Assembly: GCF_001586215.1 (NCBI RefSeq)
Contig: NZ_CP014634.1
Location: forward strand, 2,666,001-2,730,000
DNA: 64,000 nucleotides
Direction of reading: 5' to 3'
Origin: Corynebacterium simulans
Lineage (GTDB): Bacteria > Actinomycetota > Actinomycetes > Mycobacteriales > Mycobacteriaceae
The translations under genes and the position numbers were made by a program. Under the pieces are notes generated by a model, which was not told the DNA's origin, did no database searches, and saw only the letters and a list, made by a program, of their open reading frames with translations. Of this stretch, positions 27,747-37,389 are shown in pieces. Each line of letters opens with the position of its first letter. Position 1 is the first letter of the stretch.

Positions 27747-28552
27747 TGCCACGCGCGGCGGTTCTAGGTCAACCCATCGACCATTCCTTGTCCCCGGTGC
27801 TGCATAACGCCGGTTATGCAGCCCTGGGGCTAGAGGACTGGGACTACACCCGCTTTGAGGTCACGGCGGCGTCGCTGCCGCGCTTTCTCGAGGAAGCGCC
27901 TGCTGATTTCCGCGGTTTCTCCGTGACCATGCCGGGCAAGTTCGCCGCCCTTTCTTGCGCCACGGAGCGCACTGAACGTGCCGAACTCATTGGCTCTGCG
28001 AATACCCTTGTACGCACCGAGCAGGGCTGGCGCGCCGACAACACCGACACCGAGGGCGTCGCCGGTGCGTTGGCGGTCCTAATGGGGGAAAAGACCGCCC
28101 GTCGCGCGCTTCTCATCGGCTCCGGCGGCACCGCCCGCCCCGCGCTTTGGGCCCTGGCGCAGCGCGGTATTACCGACGTCACCGTGCTGAACCGCTCTGA
28201 CCGGCTCGCCGAGCTCGCCCCGCTTGCCGACGCCCTCGGCCTCAAGCTTTATCGCGCCACCTTCGACGATGACCTCGCCGCCCTCGCGCGCGCGGCAGAG
28301 CTCGTCGTCTCCACGGTTCCCTCCGCGGCCCTCGACGGTCACCTCTTTGACCTAGCCCACGCGCCAGTCCTCGACGTCATCTACGATCCCTGGCCCACGC
28401 CGCTCGTCTCGCATGCGGCCGCCAACGGCTACGCCACGGTGGGCGGCCACGTCATGCTCGCGCATCAAGCTTTCAGCCAATTCGAGCAATTTACCGGCCA
28501 TCCCGCGCCACAAGCCGCCATGCGCGCTGCCCTCGATGCAGCCTTGAGCTAG
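27746..28552 (+). CDS. aroE: Shikimate dehydrogenase
   Basis: Reduces 3-dehydroshikimate to shikimate with NADPH. The substrate site is seen in the SLSP motif (PIDHSLSPVLHNAG) and in SVTMPGKFAAL, which carries the catalytic Lys. RADNTDTEG carries the paired Asp. The nucleotide loop is LLIGSGGTARPALWAL. Length is 268 residues. It overlaps mltG by one base and is followed by the prepilin peptidase gene and then aroC, placing it at the head of the shikimate cluster. Confidence 0.92.
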   Translation: MPRAAVLGQPIDHSLSPVLHNAGYAALGLEDWDYTRFEVTAASLPRFLEEAPADFRGFSVTMPGKFAALSCATERTERAELIGSANTLVRTEQGWRADNTDTEGVAGALAVLMGEKTARRALLIGSGGTARPALWALAQRGITDVTVLNRSDRLAELAPLADALGLKLYRATFDDDLAALARAAELVVSTVPSAALDGHLFDLAHAPVLDVIYDPWPTPLVSHAAANGYATVGGHVMLAHQAFSQFEQFTGHPAPQAAMRAALDAALS

Positions 28553-28555
28553 GCT
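28550..28555 (+). promoter_or_regulatory. Putative leaderless -10 (TAGGCT) of the prepilin peptidase gene
   Basis: TAGGCT overlaps the aroE stop codon and ends 8 bp before the ATG at 28564. No ribosome-binding site is seen. Confidence 0.45.
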
Positions 28556-28563
28556 GTGGCCCC

Positions 28564-28953
28564 ATGGGGGGAAATCTTTATATCCACGCCTGCATCGCCG
28601 CGTGGATAGTCATGCTGTGTATATTCGACATCCGCTATAAACGCCTACCCAATTGGCTTACCCTGCCCGCCTGCCTTATCTCGCTTTGTATCTTTTCCCC
28701 GGCCGGGCTCATCTGGCCGGGGCTCTACCTCGCACTCGCACTATGGCGCGGCGGGGTCGGCGGCGGCGACATTAAACTCGCCTTTCCGCTGGGCATGTGG
28801 ACCGTCCACGAAGCAGGGGTGATGGGGCAGTTGCTGGCGATGATGGGGGCGTCGCTTAGCACTGCGTTATGGGGCCTTGCCCGCCGCGACGCCGCACCCC
28901 CGCACGGGCCCGGAATGCTGCTGGCTGCGGCGGCGTGTGTGATTGCGCTCTAA
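28564..28953 (+). CDS. Short type A24 prepilin peptidase
   Basis: Aspartyl membrane peptidase of the A24 family. The two catalytic Asp residues lie in FDIRYKRLPNW and in VGGGDIKLAF. It has 129 residues and about four membrane helices, and lacks the N-terminal methyltransferase domain of full PilD proteins, like the archaeal and Tad-type short forms. No pilin genes are nearby, so its substrate would be encoded elsewhere. It sits between aroE and aroC, and this location looks like historical linkage rather than function. Confidence 0.82.
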   Translation: MGGNLYIHACIAAWIVMLCIFDIRYKRLPNWLTLPACLISLCIFSPAGLIWPGLYLALALWRGGVGGGDIKLAFPLGMWTVHEAGVMGQLLAMMGASLSTALWGLARRDAAPPHGPGMLLAAAACVIAL

Positions 28954-28991
28954 GTTCGACCCTAGTGCTAGCCCGCGTGTGCGCGGCGTGC

Positions 28992-28997
28992 GATAAT
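28992..28997 (+). promoter_or_regulatory. Putative leaderless -10 (GATAAT) of aroC
   Basis: GATAAT ends 7 bp before the ATG at 29005. No Shine-Dalgarno sequence lies between. Confidence 0.5.
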
Positions 28998-29004
28998 AAC
29001 CCGC

Positions 29005-30216
29005 ATGCTTCGTTGGACTACCGCAGGTGAATCCCACGGCCAGGCGCTCATCGCCATGCTTGAGCACATGCCGTCCGGGGTACCAGTATTGCAGGATGAC
29101 ATCGCTGCCCAGCTCTCACGCCGCCGCTTAGGCTACGGCCGGGGCGCCCGCATGAAGTTCGAAGCCGACGAATTAACTCTCCTTTCTGGCATCCGCCACG
29201 GTAAGACTCTGGGCAGCCCGATTGCGATCATGATCGGCAACACCGAGTGGCCAAAGTGGACCACCATCATGTCACCACACGCGCTGGACATGTCCGACGA
29301 GGAGACCGCCAAGGCCATGGCTTCCGGCCGTGGCGCCCCGCTGACCCGCCCGCGGCCGGGCCACGCGGATTTTGCAGGCATGGTCAAATACGGCCACGAC
29401 GAGGCGCGTCCGATCTTGGAGCGATCCTCAGCTCGTGAGACCGCCGCGCGCGTGGCCGCCGCCACCATCGCGCGCAACTTTCTGCGCGAGACCCTAGGCG
29501 TGGAGGTTATCTCCCACGTCATCTCCATCGGCGCCTCGGAGCCTTATGCGGGCCCCACACCGACGCACGCGGATCTCGACGCCATCGATGCTTCACCCGT
29601 GCGCGCCTTCGGCGAGGATGCGCAAGCGTCGATGATTTCGGAAATTGAGGCCGCCAAAAAGCAGGGAGATACCTTAGGCGGCATTGTCGAGGTCGTTGTC
29701 GAAGGCCTGCCCATTGGCCTGGGCTCGCACATCTCCGGCGAGGACCGCCTCGATGCCCAGCTCGCCGCTGCGCTCATGGGCATTCAGGCCATCAAGGGCG
29801 TAGAAGTAGGCGACGGCTTCGAGGAGGCCCGCCGCCGCGGCTCCGAGGCCCACGACGAAATGGTGCGGGAAGGCGCGGGCGTTACTCGCCTGAGCAACCG
29901 CGCCGGCGGCCTCGAAGGCGGCATGACCAACGGCGAGACCCTGCGTCTACGAGCTGCCATGAAGCCGATCTCCACCGTCCCGCGCGCCCTATGCACCGTG
30001 GATATGGCAACCGGCAAGGCGGCCACCGGCATCCACCAGCGTTCCGACGTGTGCGCGGTGCCCGCCGCGGGCGTGGTCGCCGAAGCCATGGTCGCCCTCG
30101 TTCTCGCGCGCGCGGTGCTAGAAAAATTTGGCGGCGATAGCGTCATGGAGACCAAGCGCAATATCGCCGCCTACAATGAGTATGTTTCCCAGCGTCTTGC
30201 TTTTGAACAGGAGTAA
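29005..30216 (+). CDS. aroC: Chorismate synthase
   Basis: Makes chorismate from EPSP using reduced FMN, the last common step to aromatic amino acids. The start [24 protein letters not shown] is the family signature 1. [14 protein letters not shown] is the second, and later blocks include [20 protein letters not shown] and [17 protein letters not shown]. Length is 403 residues, usual for actinobacteria. The ATG is used because it opens the signature and follows a leaderless-type -10. aroK starts 3 bp after its stop, so aroC-aroK-aroB-aroQ form an operon. Confidence 0.97.
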   Translation: MLRWTTAGESHGQALIAMLEHMPSGVPVLQDDIAAQLSRRRLGYGRGARMKFEADELTLLSGIRHGKTLGSPIAIMIGNTEWPKWTTIMSPHALDMSDEETAKAMASGRGAPLTRPRPGHADFAGMVKYGHDEARPILERSSARETAARVAAATIARNFLRETLGVEVISHVISIGASEPYAGPTPTHADLDAIDASPVRAFGEDAQASMISEIEAAKKQGDTLGGIVEVVVEGLPIGLGSHISGEDRLDAQLAAALMGIQAIKGVEVGDGFEEARRRGSEAHDEMVREGAGVTRLSNRAGGLEGGMTNGETLRLRAAMKPISTVPRALCTVDMATGKAATGIHQRSDVCAVPAAGVVAEAMVALVLARAVLEKFGGDSVMETKRNIAAYNEYVSQRLAFEQE

Positions 30217-30219
30217 GTA

Positions 30220-30756
30220 ATGACCACACCGGTTTCCGTGACTGGTAGCCCGCGTCCCCGCATTGTTCTCATCGGGCCACCTGGGGCGGGTAAGTCTTCC
30301 ATCGGGCGCCGTTTAGCTCATTCCCTCAACTGCGAACACGTCGACTCCGACCAGATGATTGAACAACGCGAGGGCGCGGCCTGTGGAGAGGTCTTTTCCT
30401 CGCTGGGTGAGCCGGCCTTCCGCGAGCTGGAGGCGGAAGTGGTAAAGCAAGCGCTGTGTTCGCGCGGCGTCGTCAGCCTGGGCGGCGGGGCCGTGCTCGA
30501 TGAAGGCACCCGCGACCTCCTGGACCGCCACACCGTCATTTTCCTTGACGTTTCCCCGGAGGAGGGCGTTGCGCGCACGCTTGGCGACGCCAACCGCCCC
30601 GTCCTCGCCGCCGCCGACCCCCTGGCGCACTACGCCGTGCTGCTGGAGTTGCGCAGGCCGTACTACGAGCAGGTCGCCAACTTGAAGGTCCGCACCGATA
30701 AGCGCAGCCCACAGCAGGTAGTCGGCGCCATCTTGGGCTTTATCGACACGCTTTAA
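30220..30756 (+). CDS. aroK: Shikimate kinase
   Basis: Phosphorylates shikimate with ATP. Walker A is [15 protein letters not shown] near residue 20. The shikimate-binding region [11 protein letters not shown] and the SLGGGAVL motif follow. The lid region carries ANRPVL. Length is 178 residues. AGGAG lies 7 bp before the ATG, overlapping the end of aroC. Confidence 0.95.
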   Translation: MTTPVSVTGSPRPRIVLIGPPGAGKSSIGRRLAHSLNCEHVDSDQMIEQREGAACGEVFSSLGEPAFRELEAEVVKQALCSRGVVSLGGGAVLDEGTRDLLDRHTVIFLDVSPEEGVARTLGDANRPVLAAADPLAHYAVLLELRRPYYEQVANLKVRTDKRSPQQVVGAILGFIDTL

Positions 30757-30769
30757 GAAAAGAGTATTC

Positions 30770-31840
30770 ATGACCACGATTCCAGTTTCAGGCCCTAGCC
30801 CTTATGAGGTCACCGTCGGCGCGGGTTTGACCGCAGCCATCGCAAACCGGCTTAGCACAACCGGCGCGGGCCAAGTGGGGATCGTGTTCCAGCCTGCCGT
30901 CGCGGCCGTCGCTCGTCAGCTTGCCGCGGAGGCTGCCGCGCGCAACGTCGTGGTTACCCTGCTGCCCATTCCCGATGCCGAGGCCGCCAAGCGCCTCGAC
31001 GTCGTGGGTGGTCTGTGGGACAGCCTTGGCGAGGCAAACTTCAGTCGCCGCGACGCCATCGTGGGACTCGGAGGGGGAGCGGCCACCGATCTCGCGGGGT
31101 TCCTTGCCGCGACGTGGATGCGCGGCATTAAGGTCATCCAGGTGCCCACCACGTTGCTGGCGATGGTAGACGCCGCCGTCGGCGGCAAAACAGGCATTAA
31201 CACCGCTGCCGGCAAGAACTTGGTCGGGGCATTCCACGAGCCCGATTCCGTCTTCGTGGACTTGGACCGCCTGCACACCCTGCCAGAGGATGAAATTGTC
31301 GCCGGGTCGGCGGAGATCGTCAAGACCGGTTTCATCCACGATCCAGTCATCATCTCGCGTTACCTCGCAGATCCCGCCGCCTGCCTCGACCCGCTTAGCG
31401 GTCTGCCCGAGCTTATCGAGCGCTCCATCGCGGTCAAGGCCCGCGTGGTGGGCGAGGACCTCAAAGAGGCCGGCCTGCGCGAGACCCTCAACTATGGACA
31501 CACGTTCGGCCACGCCATCGAGCTGCGCGAGGACTACACCTGGCGTCACGGCCGCGCTGTGGCCGTGGGCATGATGTTCGTCGCCAACCTAGCCCACGCC
31601 CGCGGGCTTATCGACGCCGCCGTTTTGGACACCCACACCCAGATCCTGCGCTCGCTCGGCCTGCCCACCACCTACGAAGCAGGTCACTTCGACGAGCTTT
31701 ACCAGGCCATGACGAGGGATAAGAAAAACCGCGGGGGTGCTATTCGTTTCGTAGCCCTCACCGGCATCGGCGAGACCACCCGCATCGAAGATGCCACCGA
31801 GGCCGAATTGCGCGCGGCCTATGCATCCATTTCCCACTAG
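30770..31840 (+). CDS. aroB: 3-Dehydroquinate synthase
   Basis: Converts DAHP to 3-dehydroquinate using NAD and a divalent metal. The cofactor and metal region shows [39 protein letters not shown] and [10 protein letters not shown]. Later metal ligands lie in [12 protein letters not shown] and [11 protein letters not shown]. Length is 356 residues. It starts 14 bp after aroK and 12 bp separate it from aroQ. Confidence 0.96.
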   Translation: MTTIPVSGPSPYEVTVGAGLTAAIANRLSTTGAGQVGIVFQPAVAAVARQLAAEAAARNVVVTLLPIPDAEAAKRLDVVGGLWDSLGEANFSRRDAIVGLGGGAATDLAGFLAATWMRGIKVIQVPTTLLAMVDAAVGGKTGINTAAGKNLVGAFHEPDSVFVDLDRLHTLPEDEIVAGSAEIVKTGFIHDPVIISRYLADPAACLDPLSGLPELIERSIAVKARVVGEDLKEAGLRETLNYGHTFGHAIELREDYTWRHGRAVAVGMMFVANLAHARGLIDAAVLDTHTQILRSLGLPTTYEAGHFDELYQAMTRDKKNRGGAIRFVALTGIGETTRIEDATEAELRAAYASISH

Positions 31841-31852
31841 TTCGGAGCAGAC

Positions 31853-32278
31853 ATGAAGATTTTGGTTCTCAACGGCCCCAACCTAAACCGCCTGGGCAAG
31901 CGGCAGCCGGAAGTGTATGGAACGACGAGTCTCGCGGACGTCGAAAAGCGCATGCGTGCGGCCGCAGGTGAGGCAGAGCTGGAGTTCTACCAGTCCAATC
32001 ACGAAGGCGAGCTCATCGATAAGGTCCACGAGGCTGCCGACGCCGACTGGCCCGTCATCATCAACCCTGGCGGCTTTACGCATACTTCAGTCGCGCTGCG
32101 CGACGCCCTTGCTGAGGTGGCCGACGGCGCCGGCTTCGTCGAGGTGCATATCTCCAACGTGCACGCGCGCGAGCCGTTCCGCCAGCATTCTTATTTAAGC
32201 CCGATCGCGCGCGGGGTTATCGCCGGATTGGGTATCTACGGCTACGAGGCCGCACTCGGTTATTTTCTCAACGATTAG
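31853..32278 (+). CDS. aroQ: Type II 3-dehydroquinate dehydratase
   Basis: Dehydrates 3-dehydroquinate to 3-dehydroshikimate. The type II signature is complete: [19 protein letters not shown] at the start with the catalytic Tyr, [16 protein letters not shown] in the middle, and [11 protein letters not shown] with the catalytic His. A C-terminal [12 protein letters not shown] is also typical. Length is 141 residues. Last gene of the aroC-aroK-aroB-aroQ run. In some corynebacterial annotations it is called aroD. Confidence 0.96.
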   Translation: MKILVLNGPNLNRLGKRQPEVYGTTSLADVEKRMRAAAGEAELEFYQSNHEGELIDKVHEAADADWPVIINPGGFTHTSVALRDALAEVADGAGFVEVHISNVHAREPFRQHSYLSPIARGVIAGLGIYGYEAALGYFLND

Positions 32279-32341
32279 CCCCAAACCCGCGGGTGGTGGG
32301 CGTTATCATGGGTTGACCGTCAAGAAGAAAAGGATTAACGC

Positions 32342-33433
32342 ATGACACTCGCTGATACCCGCTTTAGTGACCGCCGCCGCAAGCTCGCTGCAGAGGTAGC
32401 CGGCATGCGCATCGACGCCGTCTTGGTAACCCACCTGGTGCATGTGCGCTACCTTTCCGGCTTCTCCGGCTCCAACGGTGGCCTGCTGCTGCGCAAGGAC
32501 CTCTCGGCGCTGATGGCAACCGATGGCCGCTATACCACCCAGATTGCAGAAGAAGTCCCAGACCTCGAAGCAGTCTTGGGCCGCCCGGTGGGTCCGGCGT
32601 TGCTCAGGCGCCTCGAGGGACCACTGCGCGTGGCCTTTGAGGCCGATTATGTCTCCGTATCTGAGTTCAAGGCCTTGGAAGAGGCAGCTCCTGAGGGAGT
32701 GGAGCTGGTTCCGATGAGCGGAGTCATCGAAGACATTCGCCTGGTGAAGGACCCACAGGAGCTGGAGCGCCTCGAACACATCGCGGCGCTGGCCAACGAA
32801 GCGCTGGAGGGCTTGGTTGCTGCCGGCGAGGTAGCAGTGGGGCGCACTGAGCGCCAGATCGCGGCAGACCTGGAATACCGCATGCGCAAGCTGGGTTCTG
32901 AGCGCGTGAGCTTTGATACCATCGTCGCCTCCGGCCCGAATTCCGCAAAGCCGCACCACGGCGCCGACGATCGTGTACTGGTCTCCGGCGACCTCGTCAC
33001 CATCGACTTCGGCGCGCACCTGCGTGGCTTTAACTCCGATTGCACCCGTACCTTCGCGGTCGGGGAGCCGAACGAGTTCTCCCGCGAGATTTACGATATC
33101 GTCCTGCGCGCCCAAGAGGCTGGTGTCAAGGCGGCGGTGCCAGGGGCCAAGCTTGTCGACGTCGACGCTGCCTGCCGCGACATCATCACCGAGGCCGGCT
33201 ACGGCGAGTACTTCGTGCACTCCACCGGCCACGGCATCGGCCTTGACGTACACGAGGGCCCGGCTGCTGCGCAAACGGGTAAGGGCGAGCTTGCCGAGGG
33301 CATGACCCTTACCATCGAGCCGGGCATCTACGTGCCGGGCAAGGGCGGAGTGCGCATCGAGGATACGCTTATCATCACCTCCGGCGCGCCGAAGATCATC
33401 ACTGCATTTCCGAAGGACTTGCAGGTTCTATAA
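32342..33433 (+). CDS. pepQ: M24-family aminopeptidase (Xaa-Pro peptidase)
   Basis: Cytosolic metallopeptidase that removes residues next to proline. A creatinase-like N-terminal domain (LVTHLVHVRYLSGFSGSNG) precedes the pita-bread domain. The two-metal site is complete: Asp in VTIDFGAHLRGFNSDCTRTF, His in STGHGIGLDVHEGP, Glu in TIEPGIYVPG and Glu in VRIEDT. Length is 363 residues. AAAGGA lies about 8 bp before the ATG. A TATCAT hexamer about 35 bp upstream may be a separate promoter. Linkage aroQ-pepQ-efp-nusB is standard. Confidence 0.92.
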   Translation: MTLADTRFSDRRRKLAAEVAGMRIDAVLVTHLVHVRYLSGFSGSNGGLLLRKDLSALMATDGRYTTQIAEEVPDLEAVLGRPVGPALLRRLEGPLRVAFEADYVSVSEFKALEEAAPEGVELVPMSGVIEDIRLVKDPQELERLEHIAALANEALEGLVAAGEVAVGRTERQIAADLEYRMRKLGSERVSFDTIVASGPNSAKPHHGADDRVLVSGDLVTIDFGAHLRGFNSDCTRTFAVGEPNEFSREIYDIVLRAQEAGVKAAVPGAKLVDVDAACRDIITEAGYGEYFVHSTGHGIGLDVHEGPAAAQTGKGELAEGMTLTIEPGIYVPGKGGVRIEDTLIITSGAPKIITAFPKDLQVL

Positions 33434-33444
33434 TTTGGCCCTGT

Positions 33445-33473
33445 TATGCTGGCAAACCTGCATAAGGTATGCT
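33445..33473 (+). promoter_or_regulatory. Two TATGCTGG copies in the efp promoter region
   Basis: TATGCT occurs at 33445-33450 and 33468-33473, each followed by GG and A-rich bases, 23 bp apart. Either could be the -10 of efp; the second would give a leader of about 36 nt. Confidence 0.4.
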
Positions 33474-33515
33474 GGAACACTGTTTTCACCACTATTTTTA
33501 CTGGGAGTTTGATCC

Positions 33516-34079
33516 ATGGCTGATACCACCGATTTCAAGAACGGACTCGTTCTCAAGATTGACAACAAGCTGCAGCAGATCGTCGAGTTCCAGCACGTTA
33601 AGCCGGGCAAGGGCCCTGCATTCGTGCGTACCAAACTCAAGGACGTCGTCTCCGGAAAGGTCACCGATAAGACCTTCAACGCTGGCGTCAAGGTGGAGAC
33701 CGCAACGGTAGATCGTCGCGACATGACTTACCTGTACAACGATGGCCAGAATTTCGTTGTCATGGACGATAAGACCTTCGAGCAGTTCGAGCTGCCTTTC
33801 GACAAGTTCGGTGAGGCCGGCAAGTTCCTGCTGGAGAACATGCGTGTGCAGGTCTCCTTCCACGACGGCGAGGCTCTTTTCGGCGAGCTGCCTATCTCCG
33901 TTGACCTGAAGGTTGAGCACACCGAGCCAGGCCTGCAGGGCGATCGCTCCAACGGCGGCACCAAGCCAGCTACCCTCGAGACCGGCGCCGAGATCCAGGT
34001 ACCGCTGTTTATTGAGATCGGCAACGTCCTCAAGATCGATACCCGCACCGGCGAGTACCTCTCCCGCGTCAACAACTAG
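33516..34079 (+). CDS. efp: Translation elongation factor P
   Basis: Relieves ribosome stalling at polyproline. It has the three-domain layout (KOW-like, then two OB folds). The tip loop of domain I reads [10 protein letters not shown], with the Lys that is modified in some bacteria. I see no modification gene here, so its state is unknown. The end [16 protein letters not shown] is characteristic. Length is 187 residues. nusB follows after 8 bp. Confidence 0.97.
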   Translation: MADTTDFKNGLVLKIDNKLQQIVEFQHVKPGKGPAFVRTKLKDVVSGKVTDKTFNAGVKVETATVDRRDMTYLYNDGQNFVVMDDKTFEQFELPFDKFGEAGKFLLENMRVQVSFHDGEALFGELPISVDLKVEHTEPGLQGDRSNGGTKPATLETGAEIQVPLFIEIGNVLKIDTRTGEYLSRVNN

Positions 34080-34087
34080 GGCGCAAC

Positions 34088-34567
34088 GTGTCTGAGCAAA
34101 AAGACATCAACTACAAGCGCCACACGGCGCGCTACCGCGCGCGCCGCCGCGCCGCGGACATTCTGTACGAGGCAGAAAACCGCGACGTCGATCCCGTAAG
34201 CATCATCGAGGACCGCGTCCAACTGGCCCGCGAGGACGCCAACGGCGTCGCCCCGGTTGCCGAGTACACTCAGGTCATCGTCAAGGGCGCGGCCGAAGAG
34301 CTCGACGCCATCGACGAGACCATCGAGCGTTACCTTTCTTCTGAGTGGGAGCTGCACCGTATCCCGGCCGTCGACCGCGCAATTATGCGCGTGGCCGTGT
34401 GGGAGATTCTTTTCAACGAGGATGTCCCGAACGCAACCGCACTCGTGGAGGGCGTGGAGCTAGCCTCCGAGTACTCCAATCATCAGGCACCGCCGTATAT
34501 TCACGCCGTGCTTGACGACGTCATCCAAGCCCAGTCCGCAGACAACCCCATGTCAGAGGAACATTAG
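34088..34567 (+). CDS. nusB: Transcription antitermination factor NusB
   Basis: RNA-binding helical protein of the rRNA antitermination complex. The start is [22 protein letters not shown] later block reads [18 protein letters not shown], followed by [13 protein letters not shown], all typical. Length is 159 residues. The GTG start follows efp closely, and a terminator ends the unit. Confidence 0.94.
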   Translation: MSEQKDINYKRHTARYRARRRAADILYEAENRDVDPVSIIEDRVQLAREDANGVAPVAEYTQVIVKGAAEELDAIDETIERYLSSEWELHRIPAVDRAIMRVAVWEILFNEDVPNATALVEGVELASEYSNHQAPPYIHAVLDDVIQAQSADNPMSEEH

Positions 34568-34576
34568 GCACGCCAA

Positions 34577-34607
34577 CAAGCGCTGTTCCCCTTAAGGAGC
34601 AGCGCTT
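34577..34607 (+). terminator. Intrinsic terminator of efp-nusB
   Basis: An 8-bp stem AAGCGCTG/CAGCGCTT (34577-34584 and 34599-34606), plus inner TTCC/GGAG pairs, ends in TTTT. Confidence 0.8.
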
Positions 34608-34617
34608 TTGCGCGTTT

Positions 34618-35607
34618 TTAGCAGCGCCCGCGGTGCCAAGTGACCACACCATCGATGCGGTCTAGCCTCCCGCGGCCTGGCGGGGCGTTCGGGTCGTCTT
34701 GGTTAACCCCGTTGTGGTAGCCACAGCAGGTGGTCAGATTCGCCATGTTGGTCTCGCCGCCTAAGCGCCAGGGGTGCATGTGGTGGACCTGGGCTTCATC
34801 GGCGCCGATGTTGCATTCCGGCCACGGGCACGTCGGATTTTCCGCAGCCGCCATAAGTCGCTGCTTCGAGCTGGCGTGCCTTTGTGCGCGGTATAGGTTC
34901 ACCGGGCCTTCCACCGGGTGGATGAGCGTAAACAGCTCGCCGAGGCCGGCGTCGGCAAGCACGCGCTCCAGGTAATCTTTTCCAGTCATGGTGGCGCCGT
35001 TGGTCAGCCGCAGGGTGATCTCGTCGCCCGTGCCGTGCAGGACGTCGATAAACTCCGGCAGGCGCACGATGACGTTGGTGCGCGGCGTCGGGCGCTGTGC
35101 AGCCTTCACGCCGCCGTAGAGAAGGCCGGCCAGTTGCTCCACAGGCTTGGACTTATCCAAGCGCGCCCACAAGTCCGCAATCATGTCGCTGGGGCCGGTA
35201 ATGGCGAGCGTCCACGCTTTGCGACGTCGATACAACCGCGCCCCAGCACGCGGCCCCCGTGCCGGCCTGCGGGTCAGCCGGCGCGCCTGCTTTTCGATGT
35301 CGCTGGCGGGCGCCTGCAGCGCGCAGAGTTTCTCGCGCAGCCGCCACGCTTCGGCCTGGTTGGCCGCCTTGGCGGCGTAGCGTTCGATGATTTTTAGCAC
35401 CGGCAGACTGTGCGTGGACTCGCGGGCCGTGCGCTGTTTGGCGCTAAATTTGGTCGGACCGAAGTAGGTGTGCGCCAAGCGGGCGAGCATGCGGGCCTCG
35501 GTATCCGGGGCGCCGAGGGCTTCTAATCGCGCGGCAGACATGCCTTGGGCCCCGGCGATGATATCCATGCCGGGGCGCAGTGCGTCAAGGTATGCCTGAA
35601 GAGTCAT
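34618..35607 (-). CDS. DUF222/HNH endonuclease-domain protein
   Basis: Resembles the actinobacterial DUF222-HNH (13E12-like) proteins. The C-terminal HNH motif is visible: CPWPECNIGADEAQVHHMHPW, then GGETNMANLTTCCGYHN, with two Cys pairs that could bind zinc. The N-terminal 200 residues are helical and basic (LTRRPARGPRAGARLYRRRK). Length is 329 residues. In this group the function is unknown; links to mobile DNA are often suspected, but I see no repeats or insertion signs here. It converges on nusB, 50 bp away. Confidence 0.75.
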   Translation of the reverse strand: MTLQAYLDALRPGMDIIAGAQGMSAARLEALGAPDTEARMLARLAHTYFGPTKFSAKQRTARESTHSLPVLKIIERYAAKAANQAEAWRLREKLCALQAPASDIEKQARRLTRRPARGPRAGARLYRRRKAWTLAITGPSDMIADLWARLDKSKPVEQLAGLLYGGVKAAQRPTPRTNVIVRLPEFIDVLHGTGDEITLRLTNGATMTGKDYLERVLADAGLGELFTLIHPVEGPVNLYRAQRHASSKQRLMAAAENPTCPWPECNIGADEAQVHHMHPWRLGGETNMANLTTCCGYHNGVNQDDPNAPPGRGRLDRIDGVVTWHRGRC

Positions 35608-35695
35608 GCCTTAAACGCTAGGAGCGCTAGTCACCCGAGTGCTAGCCCTAACTTCTTTTTCGGGCTAAATCTGTGGATAACTCATCGTAAGCTCG

Positions 35696-36460
35696 CTATA
35701 GCAGCGAGGAGAGGAATTCCTTGGTTCGCGGGTGCTGCGGATCATCGATGACCTGCTGCGGAGTGCCAGATTCGATGACTTGGCCGCCGTCCATGAAGAA
35801 AATCTTGTCGGCGACTTCTCGGGCAAATCCCATCTCGTGGGTGACCACCAGCATGGTCATTCCACCCGCAGCGAGTTCCTTCATCACGCGTAATACCTCG
35901 CCGACGAGTTCGGGATCGAGTGCGGAGGTCGGCTCGTCGAAAAGCATCAGCTTCGGCTCCATCGCCACCGCCCGCGCGATGGCTACGCGCTGTTGCTGGC
36001 CGCCCGAAAGCTGCACCGGATAGGCATCCGCCTTGTGCGCAAGGCCTACCTGTTCGAGCAGCTCCATCGCGCGTTTCTTTGCCTTTTCCACCGGCTGCTT
36101 TTTCACGTTCACCGGCGCCTCAATGATGTTTTCGAGCACCGTCCGGTGGGCGAAAAGGTTAAATTGCTGGAACACCATGCCGATATCGGTGCGCTGGGCG
36201 GCGGCCTGCTTTTCCGTAATCTCGTAGAGGACTCCGTCGCGCTCGCGGTAACCAATCAGGTCCCCGTCGACGTATAGTCGGCCCGCCGTGACCTTTTCTA
36301 GGTGATTGCAGCAGCGCAAAAACGTCGACTTGCCCGAGCCTGAAGGCCCCAACAGGCAGGCGACCTCGCCCGGCATGACGTCGAGAGTAATACCTTTCAA
36401 CACTTCCAAACTGCCGAAGGACTTGTGCACATTTTGTGCGGAAATCATTGGCGTAGCCAT
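35696..36460 (-). CDS. Polar amino-acid ABC transporter, ATPase subunit
   Basis: ATP-binding subunit of a GlnQ/HisP-type importer. Walker A is [10 protein letters not shown] near residue 40. The Q-loop is [10 protein letters not shown], the signature [14 protein letters not shown], and Walker [14 protein letters not shown]. The switch His is in VTHEMG. Length is 254 residues. The start overlaps the permease stop by one base, so translation is probably coupled. It is the last gene of the four-gene reverse run. Substrate class follows from family only. Confidence 0.93.
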   Translation of the reverse strand: MATPMISAQNVHKSFGSLEVLKGITLDVMPGEVACLLGPSGSGKSTFLRCCNHLEKVTAGRLYVDGDLIGYRERDGVLYEITEKQAAAQRTDIGMVFQQFNLFAHRTVLENIIEAPVNVKKQPVEKAKKRAMELLEQVGLAHKADAYPVQLSGGQQQRVAIARAVAMEPKLMLFDEPTSALDPELVGEVLRVMKELAAGGMTMLVVTHEMGFAREVADKIFFMDGGQVIESGTPQQVIDDPQHPRTKEFLSSLL

Positions 36461-37389
36461 TAGTTATTTACCTCCGGGATGACGGAAACGTTACGGGGGA
36501 TTGTGCCCTCGGCGTCGGCAAGCGCTGCTAGCTGACGCCCGGTGAGCTCACGCGTGGCACCGCGTTCGAAGCGGCGCTCCAAGAAGTACTGGGCCACCAT
36601 CAGCAAGGAGGTGATCACCAGGTACCACGTGGCCGCGACCATAAGCAGCGGGATGGGTTCGAAGAGAGCGGCGGAGATATCGGTGGCGCGGCCGAAAATC
36701 TCGTAGGTATAGGGCACCGCAACCACGAGCGAGGAGGTCTTGAGCAAGGAGATGAACTCGTTGCCCGTCGGCGGGATGATAATGCGCATCGCCTGCGGAA
36801 GCACAGTGCGGCGCATGGTCATCCACCAGCCCATGCCCAGAGCCTTGGAGGCTTCTTTCTGGCCTTCCGGCACTGCAGAAATGCCGGAGCGGACGATTTC
36901 TGCCATGTAGGCCGCCTCGTTCAAGCCGAGACCCAGCACGGACAGCAGGAAGGCGTTGGTCAACACTCCCGAGAGCGAAATCTCGGTGAATCTGAGGTTG
37001 ATGGATTGATAGAGCGCGGATAAAAGGCCCCAGAACACCAGCTGCACGTAGACCGGGGTGCCGCGGAAGATCCATAAAAATAGCCAGGCGACGCCGCGCA
37101 AAACCGGGTTGGGGGACATGCGCATCACCGCGAGCACCGCGCCACCGACGACGCCGATGAGCATCGCGAGGATGGTAATGGCCAGGGTATGCAGGGATGC
37201 GGCCCCGATGCGCTTGTCAAAGAGGTACTGGAAGTAGGTATCCCAGCCAAATGCCTCGTTGCGCGCGGAGGCGATGACAAACCAGAGCCCTAGAAGGACG
37301 AGGATAGTGGCAAAGACCCAGCGCCATGGGTGACGCAGGGGACGAGCCTGAATTTCTTGCGGCTGCGCGGCCGGAGTTGTCTTAGTCAT
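36460..37389 (-). CDS. Polar amino-acid ABC transporter, permease subunit
   Basis: HisM/GlnP-type permease with a cytoplasmic N-terminus of about 25 residues, then about five membrane helices. The region [28 protein letters not shown] is the EAA loop that docks on the ATPase. The tail after about 275 is hydrophilic. Length is 309 residues. It overlaps the substrate-binding gene by 8 bases and the ATPase gene by one, which marks a tightly coupled operon with a single permease that would act as a homodimer. Confidence 0.92.
   Translation of the reverse strand: MTKTTPAAQPQEIQARPLRHPWRWVFATILVLLGLWFVIASARNEAFGWDTYFQYLFDKRIGAASLHTLAITILAMLIGVVGGAVLAVMRMSPNPVLRGVAWLFLWIFRGTPVYVQLVFWGLLSALYQSINLRFTEISLSGVLTNAFLLSVLGLGLNEAAYMAEIVRSGISAVPEGQKEASKALGMGWWMTMRRTVLPQAMRIIIPPTGNEFISLLKTSSLVVAVPYTYEIFGRATDISAALFEPIPLLMVAATWYLVITSLLMVAQYFLERRFERGATRELTGRQLAALADAEGTIPRNVSVIPEVNN

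Noticed and set aside
34618..35607. HNH protein as part of a mobile element or group II intron
   Set aside because: No inverted or direct repeats, integrase, reverse transcriptase or changed composition are seen at its borders.
35672..35680. Perfect DnaA box (TGTGGATAA, reverse of TTATCCACA)
   Set aside because: It is a single 9-mer with no cluster, no AT-rich unwinding region and no dnaA or dnaN nearby, so it is not an origin. It may still be a chance or titration site.
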